Part shown: positions 43,957-51,626 of the stretch, in pieces
Layout of the letters: each line of letters opens with the position of its first letter
Position numbering within the stretch: the stretch's first letter is position 1
From: Bacteroidota bacterium
GTDB lineage: Bacteria; Bacteroidota; Bacteroidia; Chitinophagales; Chitinophagaceae
Assembly (NCBI GenBank): GCA_947460595.1
Contig: CANHGS010000008.1
Location: 1-64,000 of the forward strand
Length of the DNA stretch: 64,000 nt
Direction of reading: 5' to 3'
The notes under the pieces: model-generated
Seen by the model: only the letters and a program-made list of their open reading frames with translations
What the model was told of the DNA's origin: nothing
Databases searched by the model: none
Translations under genes and position numbers: made by a program

Positions 43957-46107
43957 TTAGTCTTCAGACTTCACTTTACCCTTTGCTTTTGCAATCACTT
44001 CTTCAGCAATATTGTTTGGAGCAGGAGAATAGTGACTAAATTCCATGGTACTAGAAGCACGGCCAGAACTCATTGAACGAAGTTGGGTTACATAACCAAA
44101 CATTTCACTCAAAGGTACTTTGGCTTTGATTACCTGTGCATTACCCCTAGTGTCCATGCCTTCCAGCATACCACGCCTACGGTTCAAGTCACCGGTAACG
44201 TCTCCCATGTATTGGTCAGGAGTAACCACTTCTACACGCATGATAGGTTCTAGCAATGTTGGTTTTGCTTTACGTCCAGCTTCGCGGAAACCGCCTTTAG
44301 CACATAATTCAAAAGACATGGCGTCAGAATCCACCTGGTGGAAGCTACCGTCAAATACACGCACTTTCATAGAAACTACAGGGTATCCGGCAAGAACACC
44401 AGTAGTCATAGAAGATTCAAAACCTTTTTGAATGGCTGGAACAAATTCTTTTGGAATTGATCCACCAAACAAATCGTTTTTAAATTGGAAAGCTTTTCCT
44501 GGATTTTCTGTCATCCATTCTGCATCAGCTGGTCCAATAGCAAATTGAATATCGGCAAACTTACCTCTACCACCAGACTGCTTCTTCAAGACTTCACGGT
44601 GTTCAATTGTATTTCCAAATGCTTCTTTATAAGCTACCTGAGGATTACCTTGGTTGATTTCTACTTTGAACTCGCGACGCATACGGTCAACAATAATTTC
44701 TAAGTGCAATTCACCCATTCCCGAAAGGATGGTTTGACCAGTATCTTCGTCAGTTTTAACGCGCAAAGTAGGATCTTCTTCTACTAGTTTGGCAATGGCC
44801 ATACCCATTTTATCAACGTCAGCCTGAGTTTTAGGCTCAACCGCTACAGAGATTACAGGCTCAGGAATGAACATGTTCTCCAAAGTAATAGGATGGTTCT
44901 CATCGCACAAAGTATCTCCAGTCTTGATTTCTTTGAAACCTACTGCTGCTGCAATATCACCTGCTTCAATAAAGTCAATTGGGTTTTGCTTGTTGGCAAA
45001 CATCTTCATAATACGGCTGATACGCTCTTTCTTTCCGCTTCTTACGTTCAATACATAAGAACCAGCATCTAAGTGACCAGAATAACATCTGAAGAATGCC
45101 AGACGACCCACAAATGGATCAGTCATGATTTTGAAAGCAAGGGCTGCAAAAGGTTCTTTTGCATTTGGCTTACGTGTAATGGTTTCGCCAGTATCAGGAT
45201 CTGTTCCAACAGTATCTTCTACATCTACCGGGCTAGGCAGGTAGCGACAAACGGCATCCAATGCTGTTTGTACCCCTTTGTTTTTGAAAGAAGATCCGCA
45301 CATCATTGGAACAATGCTCAAATCAATACAAGCTTTACGGATAGCTTCGTGAACCTCTTCTTCTGTAATAGAAGCTGGGTCTTCAAAGAATTTCTCCATC
45401 AAGTTGTCATCATATTCAGCAACTGATTCAATTAATTTAGCTCTCCACTCATTGGCTTCTTCCACCATATCAGCAGGTACCGGAATTTCTTTGAAGGTCA
45501 TACCTTCCGTTTCCATATCCCAGATAACACCTTTCATGGTGATCAAGTCAACCACTCCAATAAAGTCATCTTCTGCACCAATAGGCAATTGTAGCGGAAC
45601 GGCGTTAGCACCCAACATTTCTTTTACCTGGTGAACCACCATCAAGAAATCGGCACCAGAACGGTCCATTTTGTTTACAAAACCAATACGGGGAACCTTG
45701 TAACGGTTGGCCTGGCGCCAAACTGTTTCAGATTGAGGTTCCACACCGTCTACTGCAGAGAACAAGGCAATCAAACCGTCAAGTACGCGCATAGAACGCT
45801 CTACCTCAACGGTGAAATCCACGTGACCGGGAGTATCAATGATGTTGAAATAATATGATTTGGTATTGGCATCAGCCGTACCCTTGTTGGTAGGGAATTT
45901 CCACTCACAACTAACCGCAGCAGAAGTGATGGTAATACCCCTTTCCTTTTCCTGTTCCATCCAGTCGGTAGTAGCCGCACCATCGTGCACTTCTCCGATC
46001 TTGTGAATCATACCGGTGTAGCGCAGGATACGCTCGGTAGTGGTGGTTTTACCGGCATCAATGTGCGCGGCAATCCCAAAATTTCGTTGTAGTCTCAAGT
46101 CCGCCAT
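43957..46107 (-). CDS. fusA: Elongation factor G
   Basis: A translational GTPase that drives translocation. The 716 residues hold G1 [12 protein letters not shown] (about 13-24), the switch II region [18 protein letters not shown] (G4), and the C-terminal domains IV and V with the [16 protein letters not shown] ending. The start [11 protein letters not shown] at 46107 is preferred; the frame is open for 23 more codons through the promoter. It lies downstream of rpsG but has a terminator before it and its own promoter. Confidence 0.98.
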   Translation of the reverse strand: MADLRLQRNFGIAAHIDAGKTTTTERILRYTGMIHKIGEVHDGAATTDWMEQEKERGITITSAAVSCEWKFPTNKGTADANTKSYYFNIIDTPGHVDFTVEVERSMRVLDGLIALFSAVDGVEPQSETVWRQANRYKVPRIGFVNKMDRSGADFLMVVHQVKEMLGANAVPLQLPIGAEDDFIGVVDLITMKGVIWDMETEGMTFKEIPVPADMVEEANEWRAKLIESVAEYDDNLMEKFFEDPASITEEEVHEAIRKACIDLSIVPMMCGSSFKNKGVQTALDAVCRYLPSPVDVEDTVGTDPDTGETITRKPNAKEPFAALAFKIMTDPFVGRLAFFRCYSGHLDAGSYVLNVRSGKKERISRIMKMFANKQNPIDFIEAGDIAAAVGFKEIKTGDTLCDENHPITLENMFIPEPVISVAVEPKTQADVDKMGMAIAKLVEEDPTLRVKTDEDTGQTILSGMGELHLEIIVDRMRREFKVEINQGNPQVAYKEAFGNTIEHREVLKKQSGGRGKFADIQFAIGPADAEWMTENPGKAFQFKNDLFGGSIPKEFVPAIQKGFESSMTTGVLAGYPVVSMKVRVFDGSFHQVDSDAMSFELCAKGGFREAGRKAKPTLLEPIMRVEVVTPDQYMGDVTGDLNRRRGMLEGMDTRGNAQVIKAKVPLSEMFGYVTQLRSMSSGRASSTMEFSHYSPAPNNIAEEVIAKAKGKVKSED

Positions 46108-46164
46108 AAAGAGTTCTTGTTTAAGATTTGTTTTTCTGAAGTGAGCTTCAAATTTTTCGAGCGG

Positions 46165-46193
46165 CAAAGGTAACAATTATCCCGATTGTACAA
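46165..46193 (-). promoter_or_regulatory. Promoter of fusA
   Basis: Minus-strand TTG (46193-46191), an 18-base spacer, then TACCTTTG (46172-46165), 57 bases before the fusA ATG. It explains how fusA is transcribed after the rpsG terminator. Confidence 0.75.
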
Positions 46194-46243
46194 GGGGTTC
46201 ACCCATATTTAATTCTGATGGGGATAATTTGGGGTTTACCACA

Positions 46244-46270
46244 TAAAAAAAGCCCCGGAATTTCCGGGGC
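46244..46270 (-). terminator. Terminator of rpsL-rpsG
   Basis: 7-bp all-GC stem (46252-46258 and 46264-46270), 5-nt loop, followed by about seven T on the minus strand. It separates rpsG from fusA. Confidence 0.85.
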
Positions 46271-46291
46271 CTATATTAACGCTTGAAGCGA

Positions 46292-46759
46292 TTAAACCTT
46301 GAAGTGAGAGAAAGCCTTGTTGGCTTCTGCCATACGGTGGGTATCTTCTTTCTTTTTGAAAGCGGCGCCTTCCCCTTTTGCTGCTGCCATGATCTCATTG
46401 GCTAATTTGTCAGCCATGGTTCTACCATTTCTTTCGCGGCTAAAACGGATCAACCATTTCATGCTCAAAGAAATTTTACGGTCAGCACGAACTTCAGAAG
46501 GAATTTGAAAGGTAGCACCACCAATTCTACGGCTGCGTACTTCTACAGCAGGTGTAACATTGGCAATAGCTTTTTTCCAAACCTCGTATCCGTCTTCTCC
46601 GGTGGTTTTAGTTACTTTATCAACTGCGTCATAGAAAATATTGATTGCAGTAGATTTTTTTCCTTGCCACATTAAATTGTTAATGAAACGAGTAACCAAC
46701 TTATCGTTGAAACGTCCGTCTGGTGCTAATGGTAATTTTTTGGCTTGTGCTTTACGCAT
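46292..46759 (-). CDS. rpsG: 30S ribosomal protein S7
   Basis: A 155-residue head-nucleating protein with start MRKAQAKKLPLAPDGRFND and the signature VEVRSRRIGGATFQIPSEV. It lies 67 bases after rpsL, and a terminator follows the stop. Confidence 0.97.
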   Translation of the reverse strand: MRKAQAKKLPLAPDGRFNDKLVTRFINNLMWQGKKSTAINIFYDAVDKVTKTTGEDGYEVWKKAIANVTPAVEVRSRRIGGATFQIPSEVRADRKISLSMKWLIRFSRERNGRTMADKLANEIMAAAKGEGAAFKKKEDTHRMAEANKAFSHFKV

Positions 46760-46826
46760 GTCTGCTAATTTTTAATTGGGCTGATTTTCTTCAAGTATTA
46801 AAACTTTACTCAGCTGTTGTAAGAGA

Positions 46827-47207
46827 TTATTTTTTTGCTTTTTCTTTCTTAGTACCGTATTTAGAACGGCTCTTTTTACGGTCTTTTACACCGGCAGTAT
46901 CCAAGCTACCACGAACAATATGGTAACGCACACCTGGCAAATCCTTCACACGACCACCGCGGATTAACACGATGCTGTGCTCTTGCAGGTTATGTCCTTC
47001 ACCGGGGATATAGGCGATAACTTCCACTTTGTTGGTCAAACGAACCTTAGCCACCTTACGCAAGGCAGAGTTTGGTTTCTTAGGAGTAGTTGTGTAAACC
47101 CTGGTACAAACACCACGGCGCTGAGGACATGCGTCCAAAGCTCTTGATTTACTTTTAGCCCTGATTATTTCGCGACCTTTTCTAACTAATTGCTGTATTG
47201 TAGGCAT
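46827..47207 (-). CDS. rpsL: 30S ribosomal protein S12
   Basis: A 126-residue decoding-centre protein. The loop [18 protein letters not shown] carries the conserved lysine that in other bacteria determines streptomycin response, and [11 protein letters not shown] is the second conserved loop. Residues at these positions look wild type. First gene of the supercluster, with a full-consensus promoter 27 bases upstream. Confidence 0.98.
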   Translation of the reverse strand: MPTIQQLVRKGREIIRAKSKSRALDACPQRRGVCTRVYTTTPKKPNSALRKVAKVRLTNKVEVIAYIPGEGHNLQEHSIVLIRGGRVKDLPGVRYHIVRGSLDTAGVKDRKKSRSKYGTKKEKAKK

Positions 47208-47233
47208 TCTAATCCGTTTAAAATTTCGGACGG

Positions 47234-47265
47234 CAAAGGTAATGGCTGAATGTGAAAAACCAAAA
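47234..47265 (-). promoter_or_regulatory. Promoter of rpsL-rpsG
   Basis: Minus-strand TTTTG (47265-47261), a 19-base spacer, then TACCTTTG (47241-47234), a textbook Bacteroidota promoter, 26 bases before the rpsL ATG. Confidence 0.85.
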
Positions 47266-47282
47266 TGTTTTCAAAAGTTTCT

Positions 47283-47337
47283 CCCCAGTATTTTCAAAAA
47301 CAGTTCAAAATAGCTGTTTTTTCCTTTGAAACTGGGG
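47283..47337. repeat. Long imperfect inverted repeat upstream of rpsL
   Basis: CCCCAGT (47283-47289) pairs with ACTGGGG (47331-47337). Inside it TTTCAAA pairs with TTTGAAA and ACAG with CTGT. It overlaps one of the TTATCCCCAG copies and lies in the 325-base gap between rpsL and the divergent secreted-protein gene. Otherwise this gap holds only the two promoters. Confidence 0.5.
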
Positions 47338-47486
47338 ATAAGTTCCTCTGAAAATGCCTGGATTTTGAGCCATGACCCTCTATCGCCCTTTCAAAATATT
47401 TTATTTTGACCCGCTAAAAAACGGGCATCCCTCCCCTGTCAAACACGGATTTTGCACCAGTTTTTAGCCCAATCTTGCTAAACCAC

Positions 47487-47517
47487 TTGTGATAGGAAGA
47501 TTAGTCAGCTATTTTTC
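47487..47517 (+). promoter_or_regulatory. Candidate promoter for the secreted protein at 47533
   Basis: TTG (47487-47489), a 20-base spacer, then TATTTTTC (47510-47517), one mismatch from TAnnTTTG, 15 bases before the ATG. Confidence 0.5.
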
Positions 47518-47532
47518 TTAAAAATCAATCCT

Positions 47533-48759
47533 ATGAAAAAATACCTGGTTTTCGGGGTCTTGATGGCTATCTCATTCAAAAATGCTGCCCAAGACAGTCT
47601 TTTGCATGCAGGGGATATTGCTATTATAACCTACCAAGCCGATAATAATGACCAATTTGTATTTGTGAACTTAGTAACCGTCTATTCAGGCACCAAGATT
47701 CAATTTTCCGAGAAAGGCTGGAACGGATCCCTTGCTGTACCTTCATTTGCCAGCAGTTCTGAAGCTATTCACGCTTGGACCAGTCCCAACTATACGCTGC
47801 TGCCTGGTACTTTTGTTAGAGTGGATTTTAATGGTTCGGGAGGCAGTCCGGTGGCAAACCTAGGCACCGTTCAATCAATTGGCAATGCTGGATTTGCCGC
47901 TTCGGGCGATCAATTAATTGCTTTTCAAGGAAGCCCCAGCAATCCCAGATTTTTATACGCCCTATCGTCTAATCCTTGGTTAAGCACCGGAAGCCCCAGC
48001 TCAAACCAGTCATGGCTTCCAGCAGGATTATCTAATGGGCTCACTGCTAGAGATTTCTCAAAAGAAATGGATGACCAATACTATGCCATTCCCATTTCTA
48101 CTGGAACTAGAGATAGTATATTGACAATGATAGGAAGACCAGAAAACTGGGTTAGAACTAATACCAGAGTAGGTATTATTCCAGAATGGCATTTTTATAT
48201 TTATAGAGGATATTATAGTAAACCCAATGGCAATTTGACTTTACTGTCCAGTTGGGGAATGGAGTTAAACGGCACTGGCCCTAGTCCAAGCAGTTTTACA
48301 GATAGTGGCTACACGTTTTATGTAACCAACAGAACGGGGCTTCAAAAACTAGAAAATAATTGGACCTTAAAAAGACTCTGCATTGGCAATGGAATCAGAT
48401 TAGCGTTGAATGGATTTATCTTAAGCATTCAAGACCTAGCCCAAGAAGGCATGGGTAAATTAATGGTAGACGCAAATGACCAGCTCATCATAACAGGACA
48501 ATCAGGACCACTAGTTTTGGAGGGTGATACTGCCAGTTTAAAAAAATTAGTTTTAACCAATGGCGCCATGATTGGGCTAAATACCCCCTTACAAATACCG
48601 GCTGGCCCCAATCCAGGTATTGTTACACTTGATCCTTTTGCAGTATTAACCACCAATGGCAAGCTGATTCTGTGTAGCAATGCACAAGGTGCTGCTATTT
48701 TGCAACAACGTGGAAAATCGTCCCAACTGATTGGAGCCATATTGACTAAGCACTTATAA
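47533..48759 (+). CDS. Secreted protein with lamin-tail-like N-terminal beta domain
   Basis: A 408-residue protein with a signal peptide (about 1-19, NAAQ). Residues about 25-190 resemble the beta-sandwich region, beginning GDIAIITYQADNNDQF, seen at the N-terminus of many secreted Bacteroidota surface proteins and nucleases. The rest is Gly/Asn/Thr/Leu-rich, beta-helix-like (repeated ITGQSGPLVLEG, LTNGAMIGL). There is no T9SS sorting tail and no recognisable catalytic domain, so it may lack a module found in relatives. Function unknown. Confidence 0.7.
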   Translation: MKKYLVFGVLMAISFKNAAQDSLLHAGDIAIITYQADNNDQFVFVNLVTVYSGTKIQFSEKGWNGSLAVPSFASSSEAIHAWTSPNYTLLPGTFVRVDFNGSGGSPVANLGTVQSIGNAGFAASGDQLIAFQGSPSNPRFLYALSSNPWLSTGSPSSNQSWLPAGLSNGLTARDFSKEMDDQYYAIPISTGTRDSILTMIGRPENWVRTNTRVGIIPEWHFYIYRGYYSKPNGNLTLLSSWGMELNGTGPSPSSFTDSGYTFYVTNRTGLQKLENNWTLKRLCIGNGIRLALNGFILSIQDLAQEGMGKLMVDANDQLIITGQSGPLVLEGDTASLKKLVLTNGAMIGLNTPLQIPAGPNPGIVTLDPFAVLTTNGKLILCSNAQGAAILQQRGKSSQLIGAILTKHL

Positions 48760-48780
48760 ATCTGGCATCTTTTGGCACAA

Positions 48781-48806
48781 AAAAAGCCCCGAAAATTCGG
48801 AGCTTT
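48781..48806 (-). terminator. Bidirectional terminator between convergent genes
   Basis: 11-bp stem with one mismatch (48783-48793 and 48796-48806), followed by a long T-tract on the minus strand and four T on the plus strand. It serves ilvE and the secreted-protein gene. Confidence 0.75.
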
Positions 48807-48824
48807 TAAACAATCAAACTATCG

Positions 48825-49889
48825 TTATACTTTGAACATCCAACCATGGGTATCTGCTACCCTTCCCTCTTTAATATCATCCAACTGTTGTTTGATAGCA
48901 GGAGAAACAGTGAATTTCTCAAGCTCAAATGGCATGATATGGTCTTTATATTTTAATTCCTTGATAGGCGCAATGGTTGCTGCCGTTCCTGTACCAAATA
49001 CTTCTTGTAATTGACCTGACTGATAGGATGCTACTAATTCGTCAACATTGATTCTTCGCTCTTCTACTTTAATACCCATTTCACCTAGCAAAGTCATCAC
49101 AGATTTTCTGGTAACGCCATGCAGTATAGTGCCTTCTTCCAGTGATGGCGTAACAGCCACTCCATTGATTAAGAAAAAGACATTCATCATACCCACTTCC
49201 TGCAACCATTTATGTTCCTGCGAATCAGTCCAAAGAACTTGATCATACCCTTGCTTATTGGCCATTTTTGCTGCCATCATACTACCACCGTAGTTACCTG
49301 CATTCTTAGAGAAACCTACGCCACCAGGAGCTGCCCTAGTATAGTTTTCTTCTACTAAAATCTTCATTGGCTTAGCGTAATAAGGTCCAGTTGGGCTAAG
49401 AATAATTAAGAATTTATAGTTCTCAGAAGGTCTAACCCCTAATAAGGCGTCAGTAGAGAACATAAAGGGTCTAATATACAAGGCGTGATCCTTAATATTT
49501 GGAATCCAATCCTTATCCAATTCAATCAACTGACGCATCCCTTCCATAAAAATGGACTCTGGCACTTGGGGCATGCACATTCTTTCTGCTGAAAGGTTAA
49601 ACCTTTTGAAATTTTCATCTGGCCTAAAGATGGCTGCCTCCCCATCTTGATTTTTATAAGCTTTGACACCTTCAAAGATGGATTGTCCATAATGTATGGC
49701 AGCCAAGGAAGGATCTATTTGTAATGCTTGATAGGGTTTAATGGAAACATTTGTCCAAGCCCCATCTACATAATCCGCTTCTAACATATGGTCTGTGAAA
49801 TACTTACCAAATGGTATGTTTTCCAGACTCATGGTCAACAATTTACTAACTGCTACTTTTGTAATCTTTATCCCTGCCGCTACTACCAT
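48825..49889 (-). CDS. ilvE: Branched-chain amino acid aminotransferase
   Basis: A PLP enzyme converting Leu/Ile/Val to their keto acids with 2-oxoglutarate. The 354 residues are of fold type IV. The PLP lysine sits in GFSKNAGNYGGS near residue 195, the Glu ligand in LQEVGMMNVFF, and the phosphate-binding GVTRKSV and FGTGTAA follow. The start at 49889 is preferred; a longer frame to 49925 crosses the promoter. It is divergent from the gene at 49956, and the two promoters are interleaved. Confidence 0.94.
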   Translation of the reverse strand: MVVAAGIKITKVAVSKLLTMSLENIPFGKYFTDHMLEADYVDGAWTNVSIKPYQALQIDPSLAAIHYGQSIFEGVKAYKNQDGEAAIFRPDENFKRFNLSAERMCMPQVPESIFMEGMRQLIELDKDWIPNIKDHALYIRPFMFSTDALLGVRPSENYKFLIILSPTGPYYAKPMKILVEENYTRAAPGGVGFSKNAGNYGGSMMAAKMANKQGYDQVLWTDSQEHKWLQEVGMMNVFFLINGVAVTPSLEEGTILHGVTRKSVMTLLGEMGIKVEERRINVDELVASYQSGQLQEVFGTGTAATIAPIKELKYKDHIMPFELEKFTVSPAIKQQLDDIKEGRVADTHGWMFKV

Positions 49890-49894
49890 AGTTT

Positions 49895-49935
49895 TATATT
49901 TGCTGCAAATAAACGAAAAAAACAAAAACTAACAA
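49895..49935. promoter_or_regulatory. Interleaved divergent promoters (ilvE and 49956)
   Basis: Plus strand: TATATTTG at 49895-49902, a perfect -7 element for the rightward gene, though without a clear -33. Minus strand: TTG (49935-49933), a 19-base spacer, then TTTATTTG (49913-49906) for ilvE. The two -7 elements are only three bases apart, so the promoters should compete. Confidence 0.6.
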
Positions 49936-49955
49936 TCGTTAATATTGTAAAACTT

Positions 49956-50564
49956 ATGTCAAACAACCAAATTGTCTTACCAGATTTTGTTATTGCCAAC
50001 CTTTATGGGAATAATTTGGTAGTAGTCAATGATGTGGTTGCCAAGGAAAGAACATCAGTTTCAATAACAATTCCAACAGTAGATTCACCAGAAGTCCATC
50101 AAGTAAGTAAGCCTGCGGAAAGTCCTACAGAACCTGAAGCTAAGAACAAAGCAATTGAGTTACCCAAACAATGGTTCTTGGGTAATAATGGAAAACAAAT
50201 AACCGTGTTGGTTAAAGAAGAAACCGTTCCTTATATCAATGACAAGCACTTACAATTCTTATCCAATGTGTTAAGTGCCTGCAAATTGAACCTAGGCGAT
50301 ATAGCCCTAGTCAATTACAACAACTTTTCCCTTGGTTTTGAAGAACTAAAAACAACATCAAATCCCAAGATTGTTTTGGCTTTTGACCTATCTACCAAAG
50401 CATTAAAATTGCCTTTTACCATTCCCGTATACCAGGTTCAAGACTATGCACAGTGTAGATTTTTATTTGCGCCTTCCTTATCAAAAATGGAGGGAGATCA
50501 TGCTGATGCAAAGGCGGAAAAAACCAAACTCTGGAATAGTTTAAAAATATTGTTTGGCTTATAA
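49956..50564 (+). CDS. Conserved hypothetical protein, possibly HolD (psi)-like
   Basis: A 202-residue cytosolic protein, not firmly recognised. After a variable, Pro/Glu-rich linker (about 55-80) comes a C-terminal domain of about 110 residues. It contains LQFLSNVLSACKLNLGDIALVN, a middle beta region and the end segment FLFAPSLSKMEGDHADAKAEKTKLWNSL. The order (helix before a strand near the start, a SPxL-type loop, then a final helix with a Lys/Leu-Trp motif) recalls the small DNA polymerase III psi subunit HolD. This is a by-eye resemblance only. It lies 19 bases before rdgB. Confidence 0.7.
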   Translation: MSNNQIVLPDFVIANLYGNNLVVVNDVVAKERTSVSITIPTVDSPEVHQVSKPAESPTEPEAKNKAIELPKQWFLGNNGKQITVLVKEETVPYINDKHLQFLSNVLSACKLNLGDIALVNYNNFSLGFEELKTTSNPKIVLAFDLSTKALKLPFTIPVYQVQDYAQCRFLFAPSLSKMEGDHADAKAEKTKLWNSLKILFGL

Positions 50565-50583
50565 TAATGCAAAATAATTGCAC

Positions 50584-51183
50584 ATGTCTAACCATCAGAT
50601 TACCCTAGTATTCGCTACCAATAATCAAAACAAGGTTAAAGAAATTAGATCCATCTTGTCAGACCCTTTTGAGATTGTCACTTTAACAGAAGCTGGTATT
50701 GATATTGATATTCCTGAGCCGCATGATAGTTTGGAAGCCAATGCTTCACAAAAATCTGGCACCATACATAAGCTTACAGCCAAAAACTGTTTTAGTGAAG
50801 ACACAGGTTTAGAAGTGGACGCATTAAACGGGGAGCCCGGTGTCAAGAGTGCTAGGTACGCTGGAGAGGGTAGAGATTTTCAGGACAATATCAACAAACT
50901 ATTGGCTAACCTAGATAATCAAAGTAATAGAAAGGCAAGATTTAGAACCGTAGTTTCCTTAATCTGGGAAGAAAAAGAATATTTGTTTGAAGGCATTTGT
51001 GAAGGGCAAATAACTAAGGACCAAAAAGGATTACAAGGATTTGGTTATGACCCTATTTTTATTCCTGATGGCGCTTCAACAACATTTGCCGAAATGAGTA
51101 TGGAAGAAAAAAACAAGTTTAGTCATCGGAAAAAAGCCATTGCCAAACTGGTGAATTTTCTGCAAACCAAACAGCATGAATAG
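50584..51183 (+). CDS. rdgB: XTP/dITP pyrophosphatase (RdgB/HAM1)
   Basis: A house-cleaning enzyme that hydrolyses non-canonical purine NTPs to NMP and pyrophosphate. The 199 residues begin with the substrate loop VFATNNQNKVKEI. The acidic metal site is FSEDTGLEVDALNGEPGVKSARYAG, and GFGYDPIF and SHRKKAI follow near the end. The start MSNHQ at 50584 is chosen over a TTG two codons upstream. Its end overlaps the thioesterase start by 8 bases. Confidence 0.95.
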   Translation: MSNHQITLVFATNNQNKVKEIRSILSDPFEIVTLTEAGIDIDIPEPHDSLEANASQKSGTIHKLTAKNCFSEDTGLEVDALNGEPGVKSARYAGEGRDFQDNINKLLANLDNQSNRKARFRTVVSLIWEEKEYLFEGICEGQITKDQKGLQGFGYDPIFIPDGASTTFAEMSMEEKNKFSHRKKAIAKLVNFLQTKQHE

Positions 51184-51607
51184 AATTAAAATAAACCTAC
51201 CCAAGGAGTTCTCATTTGTAACCAGTATTAAAATCCGGATCACTGATTTGAATTATGGAGGCCATGTTGGGAATGATCGAACTCTGGCCCTATTGCAAGA
51301 AGCTAGGCAAGAATATTTATTACAGTTTGGCTATGGCGAATTAGATTTTGAAGGTCTTGGATTAATCATGGCTGATGTTGCTATAGAATACAAATCGGAA
51401 TTGAAATATGGTCAAACAGTTGCTATTTCCGTGCAGGCTGCTGACTTTGATAAACTAGGATTTGACTTATTTTACAAAATGGAAATTATTTCAGAACCTG
51501 AAAATAAACTAGCTGTAAAAGCTAAAACAGGTATGGTCTGTTATGATTATCAGACCAAAAAGAAAACCAATATCCCCGAAGCCGCCTTATTAAAAATGGC
51601 TATTTAA
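51176..51607 (+). CDS. Acyl-CoA thioesterase (hotdog, YbgC/4HBT type)
   Basis: A 143-residue single hotdog domain with the active-site helix start ITDLNYGGHVGNDRTLALLQEAR (Asp and His positions conserved) followed by the five-stranded sheet. It probably hydrolyses acyl-CoA or acyl-ACP thioesters in the cytosol. It overlaps rdgB by 8 bases, so it is translationally coupled to it. Confidence 0.87.
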   Translation: MNRIKINLPKEFSFVTSIKIRITDLNYGGHVGNDRTLALLQEARQEYLLQFGYGELDFEGLGLIMADVAIEYKSELKYGQTVAISVQAADFDKLGFDLFYKMEIISEPENKLAVKAKTGMVCYDYQTKKKTNIPEAALLKMAI

Positions 51608-51626
51608 AATTGATTCAAGCATCCCT

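Noticed and set aside
45073..45426. 117-codon open frame antisense to fusA
   Set aside because: Shadow of EF-G; no supporting features.
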